Below, in pieces: positions 34,471 through 45,738 of a stretch of DNA of 64,000 nt. Source of the stretch: Roseiarcus sp963783175 (GTDB taxonomy: Bacteria > Pseudomonadota > Alphaproteobacteria > Rhizobiales > Beijerinckiaceae); NCBI GenBank assembly GCA_963783175.1, contig CAWANG010000038.1:124001-188000 (forward strand). The letters are read 5' to 3'. Position numbers and translations under genes: made by a program. The notes under the pieces were generated by a model. It was given only the letters and a program-made list of their open reading frames with translations, was not told the DNA's origin and searched no databases. Positions within the stretch are counted from its first letter, which is position 1, and each line of letters begins with the position of its first letter.

Positions 34471-37046
34471 TCACAATTCGCGCAGGTAGGCGGCGGGCTT
34501 CTGGCTGAGGACTCGCCACGCGCCGATCATGCCAAAGCCGACCGTGACCATAAGGCCTCCGGCGGCGGCGGCGAGCGACCGCCCCAGTCGAAGATAAAAT
34601 CGAACTGCATGATACGGGTGACGACCAGGTAGGCGGCGAGCGCCCCCGCGCCGACGCCGAAAGCAGCCGTCGAAGCGCCCAGGAGCGCATATTCGATCAG
34701 GAACATCGCAGCCAGCCGCCCGCGCGTGGCGCCAAGGATTTTCAGGATGGTCGCATCGGCGAGCCGGGCGCGCCGATTGGCCGCCAGCGCCCCGGCGAGC
34801 ACCAGGACCGAAGTCGCCAGCGCGACGCCGGTCGCGGCGCGAATGGCCGACGCCAGCTTGGCGACCAACGCCTCGACGTTTTCCAGCGCTTCGCGCACAC
34901 GGACGCTCGCGACTGTGGGAAACTGGCGCGCCGCCGCGCGCAACAGCGCGAGCTCGGCTTCCGGCCCGTCGGCCGACGGCAACGCTGCGGAGACGAGTTC
35001 GGTGTACGGGGCGCCTTTGAGGGTGTTCGGCGAATAGACCAGCACGAAATTGATCGCGAAGCTGCGCCAGTTGACCTTCCGCAGATTCGCGATTTTCGCC
35101 TCGATATCTCGCCCGAGCACGTTGACGACGACCTTGTCGCCGACGCGGATGCCGAGGCCGTCCGCGACTTCCTTCTCCATCGAGACCAGCGGCGGGCCGG
35201 AATAGTCGTCAGGCCACCATTCGCCGGCGACGATTTCGGAACCTTCGGGCGGTCTTTCGGCGAAGGTCACGCCGCGATCGCCTTCCAAAGCCCAGGCGAC
35301 CTTGTCGCTGGCCTTGACCGCTTCGACCGGCACGCCACCGATCCGGACGAAACGTCCACGCATCATCGGTGTCTCGCTGATTTTGACGCCGGGGGCCTCG
35401 CGCTCGAGGAAGTCCCGGAATGGGCCGGCGTCGGCGCCGCGCACATCGAGGAAGAAGAAGCTCGGCGTCACGCCGGGCTCGGACTGAAGCAGCTCGGCGC
35501 GCATATTCGCGTCGATGAGAGTGAGCGCAACCAGCGCCGCCAGGCCCAGGCCCAGGGACAATACGACCGACGCTGTCAGCGCGCCCGGTCTGTGGATCGC
35601 GGCGAGCGCCATGCGCCATTCGACGAAGCCCGTTTTCGGCGCCCGGCGGGCCAGCAGGGCCATGCCGAGCGCGACGAGCCGCAGCGCCAGAAAAGCGGCG
35701 ACGGTCGCGCATGCGACGTACGCCGCGACCGAACGTTGCGGGCTCGTCAGAACGGCCAGCGCAGCGAGCCCCGCCGCCGCCAGCGCCGCGCCGGCGAGAT
35801 AGCGCTTGCGGGGCCAACCCTGACGCTCCTCGGGCAGATCGCGGATCAGGGTCGTCACCGGCAGGTCGTGCGCGCGTCCGAGCGGCGCGATCGAGAACGC
35901 GAGCGCCGTCAGCAGTCCAAACGACACCCCGAGCGCGATCACGCTCGGCTCGATCGACGGCGCAAGCGGGATCGGAATCAGCGACCCGAACAGCCAATCG
36001 ACGGCGAACGGGATCGCCGCGCCAAGCGCCGCGCCAGCGAGCGCTCCGATCAACGCGACAATCGAAAATTCGAGGAGCGCGACGGCCACGACGTTCGACC
36101 CGGTCGCGCCGATTGCTTTCAGAATCGCAAGCGTTGCGCGCTTGCGTTCGACGAAGCCATGCGCTGCGTTGGCGACGCCGACCCCGCCGACGACCAACGA
36201 CAACAGTCCAGCCAGCGTCAGGAACTCGGCGAACCGATCGAGATCGCGACTGAAATCCGGAGACACGTTGAGACGCGAGCGGGCCTCCCACCCGGCCTGG
36301 GGAAAGGCCCGCTTCGCCTGCCCCAGCAGCGCCTGAACCGCGGCTTCGTCCGGCGCGGCGCCCGCTTTGCCCATGATGACCCGGGTCGTCCAGCGAACCA
36401 GCGATCCAGGCTGGATCAGGCCAGTGGCGGCGAGCGCCGCCTGCGAAATGACGACGCGGGGACCGAGACCCACGCCGGTCGCCAATCGATCCGGTTCGCT
36501 GTTCAGGACCGTCCGAATTGCAAATTTTGCTTCGCCGATGCGGATGACGTCGCCGAGTTTCAAGTTCAGCCGAGCCAGCAGCGCCTCTTCCGCCGCCGCT
36601 CCGAACATCCCGTCCTTCTCGGAGAGCGCTTCCCCAAGCGGAATTTCCGGGGCAAGGAGGGCCTGGCCAATGCGGGGCCAAGACGGTTCGACGGCTTTGA
36701 GCTCCACGAGCGCCGCATCGTCGCTCTCGGCTCTGGCCATCGCGCGCATCGTCGCGACCGTCGACAGCGAGCCGTAGCTCTCGAGAAACTGCTGTTCGGC
36801 GGCTGAGAGGCGGCGATGAATGAGCGAGAACGACGCGTCGCCGCCGAGGATCACACGTCCTTCGCGCCCCAGACCGTCGTTGAGCGCGGCAGCGAGACTT
36901 TCGACCCCTACGATCGCGGCTACGCCAAGCGCAATGCAGAGAAGAAAGATTCGCAGGCCTCCGAGTCCGCCGCGCAAGTCGCGAATGGCGAAGCGCGCAA
37001 TCGGCGTCCGGCCGCGAGTGAGCGGGAAAGCCGCAGGGGCGTTCAT
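34471..37046 (-). CDS. FtsX-like ABC transporter permease (YbbP type), frameshifted at the C-terminus
   Basis: From the ATG at 37046 the frame runs 839 residues to 34527. It has ten predicted membrane segments in the FtsX/MacB duplicated pattern with large outside domains; YbbP proteins are thought to export or extract lipid-like or toxic compounds. The last residues turn to out-of-phase text (GGRSPPPPEAL). One base away the proper end is found: RSLAAAAGGLMVTVGFGMIG, then AWRVLSQKPAAYLREL, stopping at 34471. A single missing base near 34588 explains this. The start overlaps the ATPase stop (ATGA), so the two are cotranslated. Confidence 0.88.
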
Positions 37047-37735
37047 ACGGAGACAGCGGCCGGAGTTTCCTCGACTTTGCCCGAACGCATGCCAATCACG
37101 CGGTCGCAACGGGCGGCGAGGGCGGCGTCGTGGGTCACAAGCGCCAGCGTCGCTCCACGCCGCGCGGGCAAATCGAATATCAAGTCGACAATTGCGCTCC
37201 CTGTCGCCTCATCGAGATTGCCGGTCGGCTCGTCGGCGATCAGCAATGAGGGGCGCGGGCAGAGCGCCCGGGCCAGAGCGACGCGCTGCTGCTCGCCGCC
37301 CGAGAGCTGCGCGGGATAGTGGCTGAGACGGTCGCCGAGACCCACCTGTTTGAGCTCGGCCGTTGCGCGCGCCGTCGCGTCGTATGCGCCCGCAAGCTCG
37401 AGCGCCGCCGCAACATTTTCGAGCGCGGTCATTGTCGGGATGAGGTGAAAGGACTGGAACACGATGCCAATGCGCTGCCCGCGAAAACGGGCCAAAGCAT
37501 CTTCGTTCATCACGCCGAGCTTGACGCCATCGATCTCGACCTCGCCTCTGTCTGGCCGCTCGAGCCCAGCCATGATCATCAATAACGTCGATTTTCCCGA
37601 GCCTGAGGGGCCGACGATTCCCACCGCTTCGCCCTTTCCGATTGTCAGAGCGACGTCGCGCAAGATATGGACGCGAGCGGCGCCGCGACCGAGACTGAGG
37701 TCGACGCCGCGCATCGCGACTGCTGGAACAACCAT
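37043..37735 (-). CDS. ABC transporter ATP-binding protein (YbbA type)
   Basis: The ATG at 37735 was preferred to longer starts because AGGA stands 9 bases upstream; it gives 230 residues. Walker A GPSGSGKST, the Q-loop VFQSFHLIP, signature LSGGEQQRVALARAL and Walker B LLIADEPTGNLD are all intact. It energises the FtsX-like permease encoded next (4-base overlap). It is divergent from tesA, the same arrangement as ybbA and tesA in Escherichia coli, and both starts share position 37735. Confidence 0.95.
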   Translation of the reverse strand: MVVPAVAMRGVDLSLGRGAARVHILRDVALTIGKGEAVGIVGPSGSGKSTLLMIMAGLERPDRGEVEIDGVKLGVMNEDALARFRGQRIGIVFQSFHLIPTMTALENVAAALELAGAYDATARATAELKQVGLGDRLSHYPAQLSGGEQQRVALARALCPRPSLLIADEPTGNLDEATGSAIVDLIFDLPARRGATLALVTHDAALAARCDRVIGMRSGKVEETPAAVSV

Positions 37736-38400
37736 TGCCGGAATTCCTGAAAGCGAAGTCGCCCTCATATGGGCATTGGCTCCTCCTCGTCCAGGCGGTC
37801 GCATTCGTGGTGGTCCTCGCGGCTTCGGCTGCCGCGGCCCGGACGATCCGCCTAGTCGTCCTTGGAGACAGCCTGACCGCCGGCCTCGGCTTGCCGCCCG
37901 GCAAGGCCTTCCCGGACCGCCTGCAAGCGGCGCTTCGCGCCAAGGGCTGGGACGTGACAGTTCTCAACGCTGGGGTGTCCGGCGATACAGCCGCGGACGG
38001 GCTTGCGCGATATGACTGGGCTGTGCCGGCGGATACCGACGCGCTTATTGTCGAGCTCGGGGCCAATGACATGCTGCGCGGCCTCAAGCCCCAGGCGACG
38101 AAGAAGGCGCTTTCGGCGATCTTGGACAAGGCTCGCGCCGCCAAGTTGCCGACCCTCATCGCCGGCATGCGCGCGGCGCCCAATCTGGGGGCGGAGTACG
38201 ACCGCGCGTTCGACGCCATCTATCCGGCTTTGGCCGAGTCTCACGACGTCGCGCTCTATCCGTTCTTCCTCGACGGCGTTGCAGGCAACCCGGAGCTCAA
38301 CCAAGCCGACGGCATGCATCCGACGGCGGAGGGGGTAGATTCCATCGTCGAACGAATTCAGCCTTCCGTCGAGGCGATCCTCAAACAGGTCAAGCAGTAG
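37735..38400 (+). CDS. tesA: Arylesterase / acyl-CoA thioesterase TesA (SGNH hydrolase)
   Basis: TesA is a periplasmic esterase that also splits acyl-CoA and acyl-ACP thioesters. The SGNH blocks are clear: I VVLGDSLTAG (catalytic Ser), II NAGVSGDTAADG (Gly), III LGANDMLRG (Asn) and V DGMHPTAEG (Asp and His). A signal peptide precedes block I (WLLLVQAVAFVVVLAASAAAA). The only in-frame start giving it is a TTG at 37735, with a poor ribosome site, so the start is uncertain. It is divergent from the ABC ATPase. Confidence 0.92.
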   Translation: MPEFLKAKSPSYGHWLLLVQAVAFVVVLAASAAAARTIRLVVLGDSLTAGLGLPPGKAFPDRLQAALRAKGWDVTVLNAGVSGDTAADGLARYDWAVPADTDALIVELGANDMLRGLKPQATKKALSAILDKARAAKLPTLIAGMRAAPNLGAEYDRAFDAIYPALAESHDVALYPFFLDGVAGNPELNQADGMHPTAEGVDSIVERIQPSVEAILKQVKQ

Positions 38401-38503
38401 CATCGCCTTTTGCGGGATTGCACTTGCGCCCCGAGCTTCCTCTGCCGTAGCTAGCCGCGGCGCCTGCGCTCGTACGGGCCGTGGCGCTTAGAGAGGGGTG
38501 CTC

Positions 38504-39367
38504 ATGTCGAGCCCGCGCCACATTCTCACGTTGTCGTGCGTAAACCGGCCTGGAATTGTCGCCAAAGTCTCGACGGCCCTGTTCGACGGCGGCTTCAACA
38601 TTCTCGACGCCCAGCAGTTCGACGACACGGAGACCGGCAACTTCTTCATGCGGGTGATGTTCAACCCGGCCGGCCCGCATGCGGACGTCGAGCGCTTGAG
38701 GGAAGAGTTCAAGCCGATAGCCGCCGGATTCACCATGACGTGGTCGATGCGCCCGGCCGACGAGCGTAAGCGGGTGATTCTCATGGTCTCCCGTTTCGAC
38801 CATTGCCTTGTCGATCTTCTCTATCGCTGGCGCAGCGGCGAACTGGCGATGGAACCGGTAGCGGTCATCGCCAATTACCCCCGCGGGAACTACGCCCATA
38901 TCGAATTCGGCGACGTTCCCTTTCACTACCTGCCAATCACCAAGCAAACCAAGATGGAGCAGGAAGCGCAGGCGTGGGAGCTCATTAAATCGGCCAGGGC
39001 CGATCTTGTCATTCTCGCGCGCTACATGCAGATTCTGTCTGACGGCTTCGCGGCCAAGCTGCAGGGGCGCTGCGTCAATATCCATCATTCGTTTCTGCCC
39101 GGATTCAAGGGGGCGAAGCCCTATCATCAGGCGCACCAACGCGGGGTCAAATTGATCGGGGCGACAGCCCACTTCGTCACGTCCGATCTCGACGAAGGCC
39201 CGATCATCGAACAGGACGTCGAGCGCATCAGCCACCGCGACACGCCCGAGGACCTGGTGCGCAAGGGGCGCGACGTCGAGCGCAGGGTGCTCGCCCGCGC
39301 CGTCGCCAACGTGCTCGAAGATCGAGTGCTCCTTAATCAGGGCAAGACGGTCGTGTTCGCGGAGTAG
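38504..39367 (+). CDS. purU: Formyltetrahydrofolate deformylase
   Basis: PurU hydrolyses 10-formyltetrahydrofolate to formate and tetrahydrofolate, balancing one-carbon pools and feeding formate to purine synthesis; in methylotrophs it can release formate for oxidation. The 287 residues start at 38504 (GAGAGGGG upstream). An N-terminal ACT domain (ILTLSCVNRPGIVAKVS, residues 7-23) is followed by the formyltransferase fold with NIHHSFLPGFKGAKPYHQA (catalytic Asn and His) and SDLDEGPII (catalytic Asp). It is a single gene, convergent with the LssY-like gene. Confidence 0.96.
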   Translation: MSSPRHILTLSCVNRPGIVAKVSTALFDGGFNILDAQQFDDTETGNFFMRVMFNPAGPHADVERLREEFKPIAAGFTMTWSMRPADERKRVILMVSRFDHCLVDLLYRWRSGELAMEPVAVIANYPRGNYAHIEFGDVPFHYLPITKQTKMEQEAQAWELIKSARADLVILARYMQILSDGFAAKLQGRCVNIHHSFLPGFKGAKPYHQAHQRGVKLIGATAHFVTSDLDEGPIIEQDVERISHRDTPEDLVRKGRDVERRVLARAVANVLEDRVLLNQGKTVVFAE

Positions 39368-39373
39368 AAGCGT

Positions 39374-40183
39374 TCACGGCAACGCTCGCCACAGCGATCT
39401 TAGCCACGAGAAGAGCGCATTCTTTGCCGCAATCTTGGGCGCCGCAGGCAGGGCCTGCGGCGCGCCGCTCTCAACGGCGCAGCCGGAAACGAGCCTCGAA
39501 ACCTGGATGTCGCCATCGGTGAAATAGGGATCGCCGCCGCCGTTGCGGGCAAAAAACGTCGGTCCAACGCCGCTCACCGAATAGGTGGTCACGACCTTTT
39601 TCGCCTGAGCGAGATCGGATGTCAGCAGATCGCGCTCGGCGTCGATGTCGGGCGCGGTGTGATGGGTAATCTGGCCCGTGTAGTGGCTGACGCCGAGGCC
39701 GTCGTCGAAAACGGCCGCGCCGAGCCACACCGGCAGGCCATCGTCGCCGGCGTCAAGCGCCTTCCAGAGGCGCACGTGGTGGCGCGTCCTCGCGCTCTTG
39801 CCGGAAGGCTTCTCGAAGGCCAGATCTTGCTTTCGGCTCTCGTAGAAGAGGGGGCTCACCGGCGCGTCAAGGTAGGCCCGATCGAGCAGCACGCTGCCGA
39901 TAATCCGCACGCTCGAACTCAGCGTGAAAGGGTCGGCGGGCTGCCAGCCGGCCGCGTGCATGGCGCAGAGGACGTCGTCCGCGGAGCCCTCAAGCCCGAC
40001 ATTGATCGCGTCGCCCGGAAGCCCGAGCGCGGTCCGCGTCGTCGCCTCGAGCCCGGCGAGCTTAGGTTGGTGTTCGTGATGGCGCCAGAAGAAGGGGGCC
40101 AGCAGGTAGGCCAGAGCGAGGTACGCGGCGACGACGGCGATCGCAGCCGCCGCCAAGCGCCGGTCTATCTTTTTCACCGCCAT
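39374..40183 (-). CDS. LssY C-terminal-domain membrane protein
   Basis: The start at 40183 gives 269 residues: a short basic head, one membrane segment (AAAAIAVVAAYLALAYLLAPFFW, about residues 10-32), then a periplasmic domain. Its PFTLSSSVRIIGSVLLDRAY, VSPLFYESRKQDLAFEKP and TRHHVRLW stretches match the LssY C-terminal domain, which in other proteins is attached to PAP2 phosphatases. Here it stands free of any phosphatase. No Shine-Dalgarno site is seen, so the true start may differ. Function unknown; probably acts at the cell envelope. Confidence 0.75.
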   Translation of the reverse strand: MAVKKIDRRLAAAAIAVVAAYLALAYLLAPFFWRHHEHQPKLAGLEATTRTALGLPGDAINVGLEGSADDVLCAMHAAGWQPADPFTLSSSVRIIGSVLLDRAYLDAPVSPLFYESRKQDLAFEKPSGKSARTRHHVRLWKALDAGDDGLPVWLGAAVFDDGLGVSHYTGQITHHTAPDIDAERDLLTSDLAQAKKVVTTYSVSGVGPTFFARNGGGDPYFTDGDIQVSRLVSGCAVESGAPQALPAAPKIAAKNALFSWLRSLWRALP

Positions 40184-40328
40184 TTTGGTGATTTTGGCGC
40201 TCGCCTTGCCCAAAGGCAATGTCGACCGAACGGTTCGAGGTCCATCCGTAACGCTGGACTGCTCGCGAACGTAAAGGGAGTGCCGCCAGCCGCGATCGAG
40301 CCTATATACTCGGCATAAGGAGGATCCC

Positions 40329-40739
40329 ATGAAACAAGACCACTTCCCAGTTACGCATACCGAAGCCGAATGGCGGGCGATCCTGACCCCCGAGCAATAT
40401 GCGATCATGCGCGGGCACGGCACCGAGCGGCCGGGCAGTTGCGCGCTCCTCTACGAAAAGCGGCCGGGCGTATTCTCTTGCGCCGCCTGCGGGCAGCCGC
40501 TGTTCGAGAGCAAGACCAAGTTCGAGAGCGGCACGGGCTGGCCGAGCTTCAACACGCCTGTCGAAGGCGCGACAGAAACCACCGTCGACCGTAGCCTCGG
40601 CATGACGCGCACCGAAGTGCACTGCTCGCGCTGCGGTTCGCATCTTGGTCACGTATTTCCGGATGGGCCGCCGCCGACGGGCCTGCGTTACTGCATCAAT
40701 GGAGTGGCGACAAATTTCACTCCGGCCGCAGGGCAATGA
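40329..40739 (+). CDS. msrB: Peptide-methionine (R)-S-oxide reductase MsrB
   Basis: MsrB repairs oxidised methionine (the R form) in proteins using thioredoxin. The 136 residues hold two zinc CxxC pairs (Cys51/Cys54 and Cys99/Cys102) and the catalytic Cys122 in RYCINGVATNF. The GTGWPSF block is the substrate loop. A near-perfect ribosome site (AAGGAGG) precedes the ATG. The gene is followed by hemH after 38 bp, so the two may be cotranscribed. Confidence 0.97.
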   Translation: MKQDHFPVTHTEAEWRAILTPEQYAIMRGHGTERPGSCALLYEKRPGVFSCAACGQPLFESKTKFESGTGWPSFNTPVEGATETTVDRSLGMTRTEVHCSRCGSHLGHVFPDGPPPTGLRYCINGVATNFTPAAGQ

Positions 40740-40777
40740 CGAAGCGCCCGTGGTCGCGCGGCTGATCAGGCGTCTCG

Positions 40778-41833
40778 ATGAACATCTCAAATATTCCGAA
40801 TGCGGCCCGAGCTTTTCGCCCGGCGTTCCATCCGCCGGCGCCGAGCGGCCGGGTCGGAGTGCTGATCGTCAATCTCGGCACGCCGGAGGGGACCGACTAC
40901 TGGTCGATTCGCCGCTACTTGAAAGAGTTCCTCTCCGACCGGCGGGTCATCGAGACGCCGCGCCCGATTTGGCTGCCCATCCTTCAGTTCATCCTGCTCA
41001 CACGGCCGCGCGCCAAGGGACGGGATTACCAGTCGATCTGGAACAGGGAGAGGAACGAAGGGCCGCTGAAGACGATCACCCGTTCGCAGAGCGAAAAGCT
41101 CGGGCTTGCCCTCCGCGATCTGGGGCAACAGGTGGTGGTCGATTGGGCCATGCGTTACGGCGCGCCGCCGATCGCCGAGCGCCTCAGGGCGCTTCAGGCC
41201 GATGGCTGCGACCGCATTCTCGTCATTCCGCTCTATCCGCAATATTGCGCCGCTTCGACCGCAACGGTCGGCGACAAGACCTTTGAGGCGTTGGCCTCGA
41301 TGCGCTGGCAGCCGGCGCTTCGGATGGCAGCGCCCTACTACGACGATCCGGTCTATATCGACGCGCTCGCGCGCTCGACCCGCGCTTGCCTCGCAGGTCT
41401 TGACTTCGAGCCCGAGGTCCTGCTCGCGTCCTATCACGGAATCCCGCAAGCCTATTTCGACAGCGGCGATCCCTACTATTGCCATTGCGCCAAGACGACG
41501 CGACTTCTTGCTGATGCTCTCGGCCTCGACGCGGAGCGCCTCAAGATGACGTTCCAATCGCGCTTCGGCCGCGCCGAATGGCTGAGGCCCTATACCGCCG
41601 ACACCCTGCGCGAACTCGCCTCGCGTGGCGTCAAACGCGTGGTGGTCGTCACTCCGGGATTCTCCGCCGACTGTCTCGAGACGCTCGAGGAAATCGGCGT
41701 CGAGAACGCGCGCTATTTTCGTGAGGCCGGCGGCGACCGCTTCGCCGCCATTCCGTGCCTCAACGACAGCGTCGAAGGAATCGGGGTCCTCGAAGCGGTC
41801 GCGCGGCGGGAACTGAGAGGGTGGGCGGGCTAA
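40778..41833 (+). CDS. hemH: Ferrochelatase
   Basis: HemH inserts ferrous iron into protoporphyrin IX to make heme. The 351 residues include GVLIVNLGTPEGTDYWSIRR near the start, YPQYCAASTATV, the catalytic His in SYHGIPQAYFDSGDPYYC, and the end motif GFSADCLETLEEIG with the paired Cys region seen in family members that carry a [2Fe-2S] cluster; I cannot confirm the cluster. It lies 38 bp after msrB and converges on the cys operon. Confidence 0.96.
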   Translation: MNISNIPNAARAFRPAFHPPAPSGRVGVLIVNLGTPEGTDYWSIRRYLKEFLSDRRVIETPRPIWLPILQFILLTRPRAKGRDYQSIWNRERNEGPLKTITRSQSEKLGLALRDLGQQVVVDWAMRYGAPPIAERLRALQADGCDRILVIPLYPQYCAASTATVGDKTFEALASMRWQPALRMAAPYYDDPVYIDALARSTRACLAGLDFEPEVLLASYHGIPQAYFDSGDPYYCHCAKTTRLLADALGLDAERLKMTFQSRFGRAEWLRPYTADTLRELASRGVKRVVVVTPGFSADCLETLEEIGVENARYFREAGGDRFAAIPCLNDSVEGIGVLEAVARRELRGWAG

Positions 41834-41844
41834 TCCAACCGGCA

Positions 41845-42375
41845 TCAGCGGGAACCTTTCGTCGGCTCGGCCGTCGAAACACGCAGCCACGGCCGCGTTC
41901 CCTCGGCGGTCTCGTCCCTGGCGCTGCTTGGCTGATAATGGAGCGGCGAACCCGGCAAATGGCCGCTTTCGAGCGCGTGCAAAGTCGGTGCGTTGGTCAC
42001 TTCGAAGGAATCAAAGCCGCAGCGCAGCATGAGCGGGATTTCGTCGATCAGCACGTCCCCGATGGCGCGCAATTCGCCACGAAACTGGCGCCGGTCGCGC
42101 AGGAGCCGGGCGTAGGAAAACGCGCGTCCGTCGGCGAACTTGGCGAACTCAAGCGCGATCAGCGGGCGATCGGCGAGGTCGGCCAGATGCGCCTGAGCGT
42201 CCGCGCCGGCCTCGACCGCGACGCCGACCGCTCCCAAGCGCGACGCAAGCGTTCCGCGTTCGGCAAGCCAGCGCCTGAGCGACACCACGATCGCGCCCTC
42301 CATCGGAACCGGAACGTCGTCGCCAAGAAACGCCCACTTGTCTTCGACGAAGCCCTCGCGCCGCCACAGGGGCAT
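41845..42375 (-). CDS. DUF934 protein of the sulfite reduction operon
   Basis: The ATG at 42375 overlaps the cysH stop codon (TGATG). The 176-residue protein has the DUF934 marks WAFLGDDVPVPMEGAIVVSL, IALEFAKFADGRAFSYARLLR, GDVLIDEIPLMLRCGFDSFEV and the final Pro-rich tail. It is always found after cysI/cysH in proteobacteria and is assumed to support sulfite reduction, perhaps in electron delivery; no reaction is proven as far as I know. Last gene of the operon. Confidence 0.92.
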   Translation of the reverse strand: MPLWRREGFVEDKWAFLGDDVPVPMEGAIVVSLRRWLAERGTLASRLGAVGVAVEAGADAQAHLADLADRPLIALEFAKFADGRAFSYARLLRDRRQFRGELRAIGDVLIDEIPLMLRCGFDSFEVTNAPTLHALESGHLPGSPLHYQPSSARDETAEGTRPWLRVSTAEPTKGSR

Positions 42376-43108
42376 CAGATTCCGGATCCGGCGTCGAGCG
42401 GCCCCAAATGGATGCCGCACTCGATCTTGCCACGCCCGCGCCAGCGGCCAGCCCGCTCGTCCTCGCCAGGCTTGACCGGGCTTGTGCAGGGCAGGCAGCC
42501 GATCGAAGGGAACCCCTTGGCGACCAGGGGATGGCGCGGCAGGCCAGCTTTCTCGATGTACTTGAGCACATCGCTCGCGCTCCAGCCGACGAGCGGGTTG
42601 ATCTTGATCCGGTCCCCTTCCGCTTCGAACAGCGGCAGGCTCGCTCGGGTAATGCTCTGGAAGCCCTTGCGGCCGGTGATCCAGGCGTCGTACCCCTGCA
42701 TCGCCTTCGCCAAGGGCTCGACCTTTCGGATAGCGCAGCAGCGGTCGGGATCGCTCGCGAACAGGAATTTTTCGGGATCCTCGGCGGCGAGAACGTCGCC
42801 GTCCGGGGTGGCCACGACGACATTCCTGAGCTTCAAAGTTTCGCAGAGCGCCTCGCGATAGGCTAGCGTCTCGGGGAAATGCTGACCGGTGTCAACGAAG
42901 ATCACCGGCGTCGCGGTGTCAATCTGCGCGACCATGTGCAGGAGAGCCGCGGCGTCGGCGCCGAAGCTTGAGACCAGCGCGATGCGGCCAGGATAAAGGT
43001 CCTCAATCGCCAGCCGCAACAGTGAGGAGGCCTTGAGCTGCGCGAAGCGAAGCTCGAGCCGCGAGGCCGCGATCTGATCGCCGAACAGCTTGACGTCATG
43101 GGCGCTCA

Positions 43109-43109
<1 letters not shown>
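42375..43109 (-). CDS. cysH: Phosphoadenylyl/adenylyl-sulfate reductase CysH
   Basis: CysH reduces activated sulfate to sulfite with thioredoxin. The 244 residues show the PP-loop SSFGADAAALLHM, the Cys pair in DRCCAIRKVEPLAKAM, the second pair CLPC and the catalytic ECGIH near the end. The Cys-Cys plus CxxC set marks the [4Fe-4S] type, which acts on adenylyl sulfate (APS). Its start and stop overlap both neighbours by TGATG, so it is tightly coupled to cysI and DUF934. Confidence 0.95.
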
Positions 43110-44768
<1,659 letters not shown>

Positions 44769-44782
<14 letters not shown>

Positions 44783-45116
44783 GGTCGGCCTCCGTCGCGG
44801 CCTTGGGCGCGGCGCGGGGGGCGAGGCCAGCCGCCTGCTTGCCGAGATCCCGCCTGTTCGTCGGCCCGGTGGCGCGGATCGCCTCTCGCAGCCCCTTCGG
44901 TGCGTAATGGCCATTGCGCTCTTCGACAGGCACGGCATAGGCGTCGACAACGAGATTGCCCGCCTCGTCCTGCTTGGCCCGCGCGAGGGCGTCGGCCGTG
45001 GCTTGCGAATCGGCCAGCACCGCGGCGCGGTTGAAATCCTCGCTCCAGCCCCCGTTGACGGTCTGAAAGACGACGACGCCGTCGGTCAGACGGTTGGCGG
45101 TGATCACGTCGGGCAT
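44769..45116 (-). CDS. DUF2849 protein, first gene of the cys operon
   Basis: The 115-residue protein begins MPDVITANRLTDGVVVFQT and contains GGWSEDFNRAAVLADSQATAD and VVDAYAVPVEERNGHYAP, the DUF2849 pattern. The family occurs almost only ahead of sulfite reductase genes in alphaproteobacteria; its role is unproven. The Ala/Pro-rich last 25 residues overlap the cysI start by 14 bases. A siroheme synthase (cysG) often precedes it elsewhere but is absent here. Confidence 0.9.
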
Positions 45117-45738
45117 CTGGCTCTCGCAAGGCGGGCGCTCGCCGCCTCGCCGCGAAGCGTTCTAGCATATTTAACGATAGTAATATATGTGTTTGTTTTT
45201 AGTACAATTACGTATGGTTGTTACGAGATCTCGGACGTCTGAGTTCGCTTCGCGCAACCGCGCCGGAATCCAAGCCGGCCGCAACAAAAGCAAAACCCGG
45301 CGCAACAAAAGGAAAATCAAAACGCAACAAAATCCAAATCAAGCGAAACGAAATCCAAATCCTCTTTCTTTCCGCGTATCGAGGCTTCTCAATCGGTTAT
45401 CGTCGATTCGCTCCAGTACTGAGAGTTTCATGGCCGCCTTCTTGGCGCTCTCGCCGTCGCCGTGTCAGCCGACGGCCGGATTCCATCCGGCCGATCGACT
45501 TAGGATAGCACATATTCTGTTTTTCGTAAAGAAGGCGCACGCGCCCGCATTCGCGTCTTGGCAACGTTGATTCCGGCTCCGGGAGGCCGAGGACCGGCGT
45601 CTGGACATCGATCACAAAACAACGCAAGGACTGAACTCTGCCTTGCCGCTGTACCCCCGCTCCGGGGCCCGCGCCGCGCGTTTCCCGGGAGGAGTCAATA
45701 AGGAGCTTGGATCTCCAAACCGAAAGAGGAGGAACGCC
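45117..45738. other. Gene-free promoter region with A-rich stretch
   Basis: No gene is convincing in these 622 bases. Near 45165-45210 an AT-rich patch (TATTTAACGATAGTAATATA) probably holds the cys operon promoter. From 45280 to 45365 the plus strand is strikingly A-rich with repeated CAACAAAA and GAAATCCAAATC units, unlike the rest of the window. A stretch at 45386-45405 resembles 22995-23014. Confidence 0.45.
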
